DNA of 64,000 bases from Tamarix chinensis (taxonomy: Eukaryota > Streptophyta > Magnoliopsida > Caryophyllales > Tamaricaceae), in NCBI GenBank assembly GCA_030549775.1, contig CM060174.1, positions 52,888,707-52,952,706 on the forward strand, in the 5' to 3' direction. Positions 34,390 through 43,942 of the stretch are shown here, in pieces. The number at the start of each line of letters is the position of its first letter. Position 1 is the stretch's first letter. A model generated the notes under the pieces. That model searched no databases. It saw nothing but the letters and a program-made list of their open reading frames with translations, and had not been told where the DNA came from. The position numbers and the translations under genes were made by a program.

Positions 34390-35010
34390 TTAAATAAGAC
34401 ATGAATAAGACACTAATTACTAATATTAGAAGATCACTTGAGTCAAGGCTGGTTATACCCTATTAACTAATCCACCGATGTGACCAAGTGTGTACTGCCC
34501 TACGGTTATATCTTATTTACCAATCAACCTGTGAGAATATTGGGATCTTGAACTCAAGTAATTAATACCATTGGATGATAATAACTATAGGAAGACACTA
34601 ATTACCTAAAGTGGAAGATCACAAGAGTTAGGGCCAATTATACCCTATTAACCAATCCACTAGTGAAAATAGTGTCCAGGTAAGTGCTTCCTTGGGGTTG
34701 GACCTTATTTACCAATCCACTGGTGATGATAGTGAGTTCCTAAACTCAAGTAATAAAACCCTTGAATAATAATAACCTATGGGAAGATACTAATTATTTA
34801 TAGTGGAACACCACATAGGCTGGAGTCAATAGTACCTTATTTACCAATCCACCAGTGATAATAGTAGCTAGGAGCGTACTGTCCTAGGGTTGTATCTCAT
34901 TTACCTATCCACCGATGAGATTAGTGGTAAAGAGTGTGTTGTCTTACGATTTTATCTTATTTTCCAATCCACGAGTGAGAATAGTGGGGTCCCGAGACTA
35001 TGTGGACATA
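34390..35010. repeat. ~190-bp tandem subrepeats in D 5' LTR
   Basis: Three units starting at the words GACACTAATTAC or GATACTAATTAT (34,408, 34,595 and 34,786), plus a partial one, each about 190 bases. Each carries the core ACCAATCCACTGGTGA followed by GAATAGTG, once or twice. The 3' LTR keeps roughly one unit at 52,410-52,560. The core is the reverse complement of the CACTATT..CGGTGG motif in the A- and B-family LTRs. Confidence 0.8.
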
Positions 35011-35629
35011 ATTCATGAGTTGATTATTTATGGCACAATTATCATGATTCAAAATAACAATAATGAACAAACTATTATGTTCTACTTATGCAAATTTTTA
35101 TTTCTTGCTTATCATGTCATTAGTTGATTTATTCTTTCTTGATTGTATTTTTATCTTACTCATTACGTAGTGTACTAATCACCAATTTTATGGGTGATGC
35201 TCATTCCTATGAGTAGTGTCCCCTCCTAAGCCTATGTAAGTGACTGAGGATTCCCTATATGAATTTTCTTCTTATGATGACATGATCGAGGAAGAGTGAT
35301 GTTGTAGTAACCTAGGGTTGGGGCTTGGAGAGAGTGAAATCTGAATATTAACCATTTCAACTTTCTAGTTTATTATTTTATTGTACTTAAACAATGTTTC
35401 TACATTTCAGTATTTTCTTGGTGACAAACATTTAACCTTCATTATGTCATGAAATTCTTTCCTTGCTATGTTTATCATGGTTGCCCTTTTTTCTACCATG
35501 CATTTTATTTCATATGAGGATGGTCTCAAACCAGACTTATACCAATTATGGTTGTAACATCGCCTCTTATGGTGTATGTTTTTACGTTTAAAAAAATTTT
35601 CAATGGTCATTTTTGGGGGTGTTACAAGT

Positions 35630-35642
35630 TGGTATCAGAACC
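35630..35642 (+). other. Primer-binding site of element D (tRNA-iMet)
   Basis: TGGTATCAGAACC, one base off the initiator-methionine site, starts three bases after the LTR end at 35,626. It fixes the plus orientation of D. Confidence 0.9.
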
Positions 35643-35759
35643 TTGGTTTTGATAACCACATTTTGCTTTCAGAAAACTTGGTTAATATGTTGTTTTCTTG
35701 AGTTTTAAAATGACTTTGTACCTTGAAAAATATTAATTTTGTTAATACATCCAGATCCA

Positions 35760-36990
35760 TTAACGAGGAAACGTAATGCGTTGCTTAGGAAATCCCCAAG
35801 GGAGGGAATGTATGAATAGGTTTTAGTGAACCAAAAAGTTCAAACCTAACCCATCTCTTCTTTTACAACTAGCTTTAAAAGATGAATGGATGAGGAGGTA
35901 CTTGAAGGAGGCCTTTGAGGCCTTCATGGAGTTCATACAACTCTAGCCTTAGCTTTAGCCACCACCGCACCTCCAATTCATCATTAGGAGGGCATCAAGG
36001 AGGACTAGCTCTAGAGGGTCATTGGACACCACCTCCACTATATGTAGGTGAGGAGGACCTCATGATTTTGAAGGGGTTTATTTGAGACATGGAACACACC
36101 TTTGAGGTAGTCGAATGCCCCTTGGCTGGTTAGTCTACCATCACGACATTATTCCTTAGAGATGTTGCAGATGCTTGGAGGGTCAGGTGTTGTACTAAGG
36201 ACAGTCCATAGATGTCTTGGGAGTCTTTCAAGACAACCATACATGCCTAATTCTACCCAAAGATTCCACCATGGTCTACTAGTTTGAGTTATGGCTCTAT
36301 TTCAATATCTTCTAGGTGAGGGGGTAGTGGCTTTCCTTAACTTGGCCACTCTATATGATCATGCATGCATTAAAACCATCATGGTTTAGGAGTAGGCATC
36401 AATCTAAGGCAAGAAAAGGCTAAAGACTTAGGGTTTTGGAAGTAGGACCCCTAAAGTATCAACAAAGGGGACCAACCAGGAATGAGGGTCCATTGTGGAA
36501 TTTTTTCCTACAACCATTATGGCAAGAACTAGCTGGGGTGAGATTATGGGGGAAGACCATCTCATTGTAGGATCTGTGGCAGGCCAGTCCATTGACCTGT
36601 AAAGTGCCAGTGCCAAGGCGGCTTCCATCTGCCCTAGGGATATCAGTTCCAGTAGAGGAGGCCATTGAAGCTATAGCAGCAGGCCTACCAACAACAGAGC
36701 TACTAAGCACCGCCTCAATAGTTCCAGCAAAGGGCATATGCCCCCGCTGGTGCACAAAGCTGATATATTAAGGGTAGACTTTAGGCATCTTATCCTTTTC
36801 CTCAAAGAGTGGTTAGGCTATCAAGGAGGTCAACCAGGCAGATACCTGAACATCATTAGCCAAATAGAGGCTAATAGATAGCTAGATGTGATTAGGGGTA
36901 TGTTTATCGTCCTCTATGTACTAGTACATGTATGTTAGATTCAAGTACCTATTTGTCATTCATGTCTACTTCATTGTTACGAGGGCTGAC
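35760..36990 (+). pseudogene. Element D gag (broken)
   Basis: Capsid-like text downstream of the primer site, interrupted by many stops. At 36,566-36,607 a zinc knuckle C-RI-C-GRPV-H-(stop)PVK-C is encoded: all four metal ligands are present, with a stop after the histidine. The corresponding knuckle in element A also carries a stop, but at a different position, so the two mutations are independent. Minus-strand frames at 36,428-36,755 are shadows. Confidence 0.75.
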
Positions 36991-36999
36991 CTATCATCA

Positions 37000-38039
37000 T
37001 CTGCTAGAGTATATATGTATCTATTATGTTACCCTTGGGAGATAGGATGGATTACACTAGGCTCTACTCAAGGGTGGCCTTAGTGATAGGTAGGGTAGAC
37101 TTCCTAGTAGACTTGGTCGAAATGGATCTATGAGACTTTGATGTCATATTAGCGATGTAAATGCTCGAAAGATATCATACAATGATAGATTACACACAAC
37201 AATGTGTAGTGTTGCATGGATTGAAGGGTACTAGGGTTTTATATAGGAATCCCAAGCCTAATCCCACCATAAAGGTGGTGTTTGCTACCACACTACACTC
37301 ATTGATCCAAAAGGGGTACCTGAAGTACCTTTGTAGTGTCTAGGAATTGAAAAATGATCTAATAGACTTATGTGAAATTCTTATGGTTCATGAGTTCCTT
37401 GAAGTGTTTCTATAGGACATCCCAAGTATGTTGTTGGTGCGCAAGATTGGCTTTACCATCATCCTAGTGCCAGGGGACAAAATGGTCCCATGGGCCCCTT
37501 ACGAGATGACACCAGTGGAGTTAAAAGAGAAAAATACTTAGCTAGAGGAGTTGCGAGACCACAAATAGTTCCAACCGAGTGTATGTTCATACGGAGTACC
37601 CATTCTATTTATGAAGATAAAGGATGAGAGCCTCTGCCTCTATAATGACTACTCAGGGTTGAATTAGTTAATAATCAAGAATCGGTATCCACTTTTAAGA
37701 ATCAACAACCTTTTAAATTAGCTACAAGGTGTTACTATCATCTCCCAGGTTAACTTGAGATCAGGATACCACCATTTATGCATTGCAGATGTTGACATCA
37801 TGAAGACAACATTTCAGACTCAATATGGGCATTATAAGTTCATGGTGATACCTTTTGGCCTCACCAATACACCTCTTGTCTTGATAGAAATGATGACTAG
37901 GATCTTTAGGCCATTACTCGACAAGTTTATATTGGTGTTCATCGATTATAATTTGGTGTATTCTCTAGGAAAAGAAGAGCATGAACAACACCTTCGCACT
38001 ATCCTATCCCTCCTTTCAGAGCACCACTTGTACGCTAAG
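37000..38039 (+). pseudogene. Element D protease and RT, first part
   Basis: The protease tail MLERYHTMIDYTQQCVVLHGLKGTRV (open at 37,161-37,343) matches element A's. The linker, RT fingers (MTPVELKE-like, then a C-YGVPILFMK-like block) and RSGYHHLCIADVDIMKTTFQTQYG follow, with FGLTNTPLVLIEMMTRIF. The catalytic box is FIDYNLVYS in the open stretch 37,755-38,126, where the second aspartate is tyrosine. The frame stops at HLYAK at 38,039, where LTR A3 inserts, and resumes at 49,638. Confidence 0.88.
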
Positions 38040-38956
38040 TGTAACACCCTAGATTTTACTATGCAAAAATGTTGTTTCATAGTGGAACCATATAAAACAA
38101 ATATTGGGTTTTACAGTCCTTATTGACATAATTCTTGTTTGTCTAACTATCCTTACATCAATCACAAGGCTAGAACCATTCATAGTTAAATAATGAAATT
38201 GGAAATGGAAGATACTTTTATAAATACAATATGAGTTTGGAGGTTAAATTTAAATTACAAAATATAAACCAAGGGATACCATGGATCAAAGAGTCCAAAA
38301 ATATATCTGAGTAAATACATCAATCGGATAGCATAACCCTTAGCCCAAAAATCTAGTGTAGATAACAACTCACTCATCCCAATATAGTGCATCAAAACTA
38401 GCAAAGTCATTTAGCTGGTCTTTAAAGACCTACACAATAGAATTAGTGTCCCTTGCTCATGGGAATGAGAAACATCCATAAAAGGGTGGTGAGTATGCTA
38501 CTTGCTAGGTAAGGTAACAATGCTATTGATTCAAGGATACAGACAAAACATGCATTTACACCTAGTGATGAGTACACATTCAATCTATGAAAAAAAATCT
38601 CATAAGATAAAATACTAATCCAAGTCTCTTTATTAGGTATAACCATCTTTATTCTTTTATATGTGTTAAGTTCAGGATTTCCACTATTCTTAAACCATTC
38701 CAATAATCTAAGGTACTTTCTCAGGGAAAACACACCTAACCCACTATTATCATCCAGTGGAATGGATCTAAAAACATCACCTTATTGTAGCAAAATGCTC
38801 CCGAGCCACTATTATCATCCTATGAAATGAATATAAAAACATCACCTTAGTCCCGACTCATGTACTCTTCCACTTTAATTCATTAGTGTATTATTCATAA
38901 GTTGCACAATTTATATTTTCTTTCACAATGAGTAGGGACCCCACTATTTACAATTA
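38040..38956 (-). mobile_element. A3: A-family solo LTR, left part
   Basis: Starts TGTAACACCCT right after CTAAG (38,035-38,039). It aligns with the A LTRs at 5,306 and 7,358, including CCTTACATCAATCACAAGG and GGTATAACC..ACTATT subrepeats (38,680-38,850). It carries no internal coding region. It is interrupted at about 38,956 by B4 and resumes at 47,675. Confidence 0.82.
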
Positions 38957-39092
38957 CAATTTTTTTAGTTTCACGTAATTTAATTTTCATTTAAAATATA
39001 TTTCTATTTAGGTTGTGTATTTGATTTTAATATTTTTTGTTCATTTTCTAGTAAATTATCATCATGAAATTATGACTTTACTTTAGGGTTAT
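38957..39092 (+). mobile_element. B4: B-family LTR, left part (5' end trimmed)
   Basis: Text such as AATTTTTTTAGTTTCACG and GAAATTATGACTTTACTTTAG aligns with the reverse complement of B1's right end, starting about 40 bases inside the LTR. The true TGTAATACCCC start is missing. It ends at the GTTAT duplication flanking B3 and resumes at 43,943. Confidence 0.7.
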
Positions 39093-39764
39093 TGTAACAC
39101 CTCCCAAATTTACTACTGAAAAATTTCGTTTAAATCAAATGGTTTAGCGGAAGTGAAAGAATTAAAACCGTAAACTTGGTGGTATTACCGCCACACTTAG
39201 TACCAGACCGGTTCATTCTTACCGTTCCGATACTAAGTGCTAAGGCTAAACTAAACAATCATTAAGTAAGAATCATCAAAATATAGGTTCATAGTTAACA
39301 TAGATCATTCACAAAAACACGAGTCAACAACAGTTAGGATATAGTTTAAGAATACAACTTAAGAGTACGGTTTCAAAGCAAGAAGCACAGTATAAAATAT
39401 AGCTAAATAAAATAGATCCCAAGGGACCAATATCCGGATCGCCTACTCACTCAAGTCAAGCCTTCCAGCCCAAACTAGTAACCGATCAAAACCTGCATAG
39501 GAGGTCTGCTCCCCACCATCGGTGGATCATCACAGGACCCATTCAATCAAGGTAGTATCAGTACGGGTCCAATACTGAGTAAGGGCGCAGGTGCGCTAAG
39601 GCCAATCATACAATCATACCACATAGCATACATAGCACAATCATATAGAAAACATGTGATAACCCGCAAGATAAGGCCTGAATACGTTTCTGGTGACTTA
39701 TTCTTATTTCTCATTAATAATACGTTCATTCCACACATATTCTTTAATAGCCCATGTGAGTGTG

Positions 39765-40100
39765 GGAACCCCACTATTATAGCCGGTGGAACGGTCACGA
39801 GGGCCATGCCCTGCCACTATTATAGCCGGTGGAGTGGTCATGAGGGTAACATACCCTTCCACTATTATTTGCCGGTGGACCGGTCTGGCCCCGACTCACA
39901 AGGTGTTCCACTGTAAATATTTATATCTTTCCCATGTCTCTTACCATTATTCTGATTAGTTGTTGAGCACGGAATCCCCCACTATTATAGCTGGTGGAAC
40001 GGTCATGAGGTCCATGCACTGCCACTATTATAGCCGGTGGATCGGTCACGAGGGTAACATACCCTGCCACTATTATTTGCCGATGGACCGGTCTGGGTCC
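39765..40100. repeat. B3 subrepeats with CCACTATTATAGCCGGTGG core
   Basis: About six copies of a CCACTATTATAGCCGGTGGA core with ACGGTCA following, equivalent to those in B1. Between copies the fillers CATGAGG and CACGAGG recur. Confidence 0.8.
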
Positions 40101-40661
40101 GGCTCAACATCTTTCTCTATAAGTGGTTAGTGTCTTAACATGTCTTATTCAAAAGATCTTCACCATTGATATGCATAAATCATTCTCTTTATGCTGTACA
40201 CATCACAAACAATAAAAATCCACATTCATAACTACACTTTAATCAATAATACACATGATAACACCAAACAACTCTAAGTAGCCATAACCAACCCTAATTG
40301 TCCATACCAAATCGTGGTTAACCACTCTTAACCCTATATTACCATAACAACCATTCTTAGCCATCCCAAACCTTAATTATCCTCAACAACTCACAATTAG
40401 CTACTCCAACCCTACTTAATCACAACGACCCAGAGTTAATCACTCCAAAACCCTAATTTTGTCTCCTCCATACCCTTATACTACTCCACGTACTATTTTC
40501 CGTCCAAAACAGCTAGGCACCTAAATAATTCTTGCATTACCTCCCTTGCGCCCCAAATCGACCTTTCATACGTAAATTTTGCTCTCACGCAAACGTTACA
40601 CATCCAGTGCAACCTCTCGAACTTTTCACACAAACCCTAAATCCCATACAATCATTAACTC

Positions 40662-41015
40662 CCATGCAAAACCCTAACTCCACCATGCAAACCCTAATAC
40701 CACCATACAAACATTAATACCACCACACGAACCACAACACCACCATGCAAGCCCTAATACCACCATAAGCCATTAATATCACCATGCAATCATTAATACC
40801 ACATACAAAAATTAATGCCACCACACAAACCATAACACCACCATGCAAACCCTAATACCACCATAAGCCATTAATACCACCATGCAATCATTAATACCAC
40901 CATACAAACCCTAATACCACCATGCAAACCATAATACCACCATGCAAACCCTATTACCACCATGCAAACCATAATACCACCATGCAACCATTAATACTAC
41001 CATGCAACCATTAAT
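40662..41015. repeat. ~20-bp tandem array in B3
   Basis: About 17 diverged copies of a unit close to ACCACCATGCAAACCCTAAT. CCCTAA words arise from this unit and are not telomeric repeats. B1 lacks a comparable array at the equivalent position, so it expanded in this lineage. Confidence 0.85.
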
Positions 41016-42049
41016 TAAACTCTCCCACGAAAAACCATAAAAATCATAAATCAGATTCTCCCATACAAACCCTAGCATTCTCATTTTATTCTTCCACCCA
41101 TGATTCATTAAAATATTTAGATCCACTCACTCCCCTTGGTCAATCTCCTTCCCCATCCTCCTTCCTAATACATCAATTCCCTCATATGCATGTCTTACAG
41201 GATCACGACACATATCATCACATATACATAATACACATGCCATGTAAACATACGACACATATTTCATCTCCATGTCATACACACGCAACATAATTGATAA
41301 TGATAAACGTAGGGTACATAGCATGCGAAACACATAATACATGTAGATACACAAGAGGCCTTAGTTACGTCCTTACCTAAGGCGACGCCGGGCTTGGAGC
41401 ACGCTCCTATAAATCCTTAGGGCTTTGGTCGGGGTTACCTATAAAAGGGGGAGAAGCTAAGTATTAGTTTCCCTTGTAAGTACCATCAACCCTTATTCTA
41501 GTTTAGGATTATGCTTTTTATTACTAAAAAGGGTATTATACAAAAACTAAGGTTTTTACTTTAGAATTAGTATACTAAATATTATTAGTCAAAATATATT
41601 TATTTTTTTGATACTTATTGTTACACTTATTTTATTAAACCCATTAGTTCTAATCTTGTAGTAATAGAGTTTATGCTAGCTATAGGAAAATAGTGTTAGT
41701 ATTAATAAAATAGTGACACTAATATCTAGTGATAGAAACCCTAGCATTTTAAGGCCAAGTCTATTAATGGCGTTATATTTGAAATAATAATATTATAAGG
41801 TCACAATATTACAAGTAACTATTCCTAAGGGTGATAATGATAATAGTTGTATATTCTTGAATAATACAAGGGTTCAAATGCTTTTGGTTACAATAATAAG
41901 GTAGTGATAGTAGTAATAATAGTAATAGCTAATAATAGTGTCCTAGTAATGAGGTTAGGGTTAATGTTAAATGGTATGGTAATAAGGTTCAAGTACTCTA
42001 CTTAGTTAACAACCACATGATATATACTAGCTTGAGTAAAGTAACATGG

Positions 42050-42440
42050 ATAAGAACAAAAGTAGTATTATTATTAACAATAGTGATAAATGTGTTAAGT
42101 ATAATAATATTAATAATAATAATAATAATAATACTACTACTAATAATAATAATAATAATAACAATAATACAACCAAGTAAGGTTAAGAAATAATAATAAT
42201 AACCATAGTAAGGATAATAGATATAATAATAATAAAAATGTTAATACTAATAATTATAAAAATAAGACCAAAGTTAAGTATAATACAAGTTAGGGTTTAA
42301 AAGGGATGTTAGTATTAGTAAGAAAATAAGAACATTAATGATGGAGACAATAATAATGATAATAATGATAATAATGATAATAATAATAATAGTAATAATA
42401 ATGAAAGTAATAATAATAATAATAATAATAGTATTAATAT
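42050..42440. repeat. AAT/ATA microsatellite cluster in B3
   Basis: Several runs of AAT/TAA triplets (about 42,108-42,165 and 42,345-42,435) within AT-rich LTR text. No gene. Confidence 0.85.
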
Positions 42441-42479
42441 TGGTAGAAAATAGTAGCAGTTATATAAAAGGGGTATTAG

Positions 42480-43560
42480 GGTTTGGATGAGTGGAGAACC
42501 ACCTAGGGTCGGTGGTGGTCCGGCGGCGGCGCGTGGCGGTGACGGCGGCGGCGGTGGAGGAGGAGAAGAGGGGGAAAGATGGAGGTGGTGGTTAGATGGG
42601 AGGAGAAAAGAAGAAGTTTGAGGTGGGGGAAGAAACAACAGATGAAGGGGAGTGGAATGAGGGTGGCGGCGTTGCAAGGGGTGGCAGCGCGCGGTGGTTG
42701 GCGCGGCGGCCGAGGGTGGTGGAGAGAGGTGGAAGATGGGGAAGGAAGGAGGAGAGGGAGGCAGGGGGAGTTGAAGGTAGAGGAAGCTTCCCTGGGTGTT
42801 TTGGAGGGTGGAGGAGGTGCCGGCAGAGGCGGAAATGGGCAGCGCGAGGGGTGGCGAGGGCTGGAATAGGTTGTTCAAGGAGGCACTTTTGCACACCCCG
42901 AGCGGCTTGTGAAAGGCAAGGGAAGGGGTGCTGGTGGTCTGGTTTCGTAGAGGGAAGTGCAGGGATGGTCTAGGTGGGAGGAGTTGGTTGCGGTGGTCGC
43001 CGGAGATGGCGGAATAGAGAGTTGTTTGGGCGGCGGCGAGCGGCTGGGGTTTCTGGGCTGCGAAAGAGGGAGCTCAGTTACAACTGCTAAGACGGGTATT
43101 TATAGGCTAATTGAGGAGGAAAAGGACAAGAGAAGAAGAAGACAAACGGGCAGGTGTGCTAGGACCACCGGCCGACGGTGCAGTCCTGCCATGGTAGATT
43201 AGGTCGGGGAGGGGGAAGAAAAGGAAAGGAGATGGCACGCATGAAGGGGATAGAGGGAATTTTTCAGGATCGAAAAGAGGAAAGAAAATGGCAGGGAGGG
43301 TAGGGGAGGACGTTCGACGCAGGTGGCTGCCGGCGAAGATCGTGTTTGCAGGTCGGGGTGCAAGTCGGGGAAGAAGAGGACTGGACCGGTCGGTCCAGAG
43401 GGGAAAAGAAAAAAAAAGGAATAGGGCCGGTTCGGTTGCTGGCCAAGAGGAGATGGGCGAGGGGGAGCAGGCCGCGTGGCTTGGGCCGCGCGGGACGGGG
43501 TAGAGGTAGGGGGTCAAGGCCGACGGGCTGGCCCAACCAGGGGGGAGATGGAAATAATGT
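42480..43560 (-). other. GC- and purine-rich leader region of B3
   Basis: A kilobase of GGCGGCGG, GGAGGA and GGGGAG text, the most GC-rich stretch in the window. It lies around and downstream (minus sense) of the TATA box, so it is probably the transcribed leader of the LTR. Both strands contain long open frames (for example 42,315-42,896 minus and 42,596-42,973 plus) of proline/serine/leucine or glycine/arginine. These come from composition and show no family motif. Confidence 0.6.
43097..43105 (-). promoter_or_regulatory. TATA box of B3 LTR
   Basis: Minus strand reads AGCCTATAAATACCCG, a good plant TATA element in an otherwise GC-rich setting. It lies about 840 bases from the U3 start at 43,942. 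Confidence 0.65.
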
Positions 43561-43942
43561 AAAGGAGGAAGAGAGAAAAAGAAAAGAAGGGAAAAAAAAG
43601 AAAAATGGAAAATGGAAAAATGATAAAATGGTTGTTTTGGGGGTATTTGGGTCTTTATTTATTTATATATTTAATTTAGATATTTAATTTAAATAATAAT
43701 TATTTTAAGAATAATAATTAAATTTATTTTTAGATTAATTGGGCTATTTTGGATACATTTTCCTTAACTTCCCTTCTAATTAGTAAAATGTCTAAAATTT
43801 TATAAATAATCTATTTATTGATTTATCTTTATTTTCCTCAATTAATGTCCTCTTTATTTAATGAAGTAATTTATTTTCTTAATTTTCCCTAATAAATCAT
43901 TATTTGCCATAATTTCTAAATTAGGATTTTTGGGGTATTACA

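Larger units (their letters stand above)
31705..35626 (+). mobile_element. Element D 5' LTR, right fragment
   Basis: Resumes with AAT-rich text, then TTATTTAGCCTAAAAT and ATTATAGGTAAATTATAACA, which match the 3' LTR at 52,130-52,175. A pyrimidine-rich zone (31,890-32,270), a TATA box, and a long low-complexity proline/serine-coding zone follow (to about 33,140). After that come AT-rich text and subrepeats. The LTR ends GGGGGTGTTACA at 35,626, directly before the primer site. Counting the left fragment the LTR is about 4.0 kb, against 1.2 kb for its partner at 51,998-53,189. No real gene inside. Confidence 0.85.
39093..43942 (-). mobile_element. B3: 4.85-kb solo LTR of family B
   Basis: Starts TGTAACACCTCCC and ends TGGGGTATTACA, with perfect target duplications GTTAT at 39,088-39,092 and 43,943-43,947. 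There is no internal region. It shares long segments with B1 (the block at about 39,480-39,550; subrepeats at 39,765-40,100). It also holds a 20-bp tandem array, AAT microsatellites, a GC-rich leader patch and a minus-strand TATA box. Several open frames at 42,315-43,687 fall in purine- or GC-rich LTR text and are not genes. Confidence 0.9.

Noticed and set aside
40640..41020. Possible interstitial telomere repeat
   Set aside because: CCCTAA words occur only once per 20-bp unit and the plant telomere unit CCCTAAA is never tandem here.
42315..42973. Long open frames on both strands (193 and 125 codons)
   Set aside because: Overlapping frames on both strands of a GC/purine-rich block are expected by chance. 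The translation is homopolymer-like and the region is inside solo LTR B3.
43107..43687. Arginine/glycine-rich and proline-rich frames near 43.3 kb
   Set aside because: Same GC-rich LTR block as above; no recognised domain and no coding-like codon pattern.
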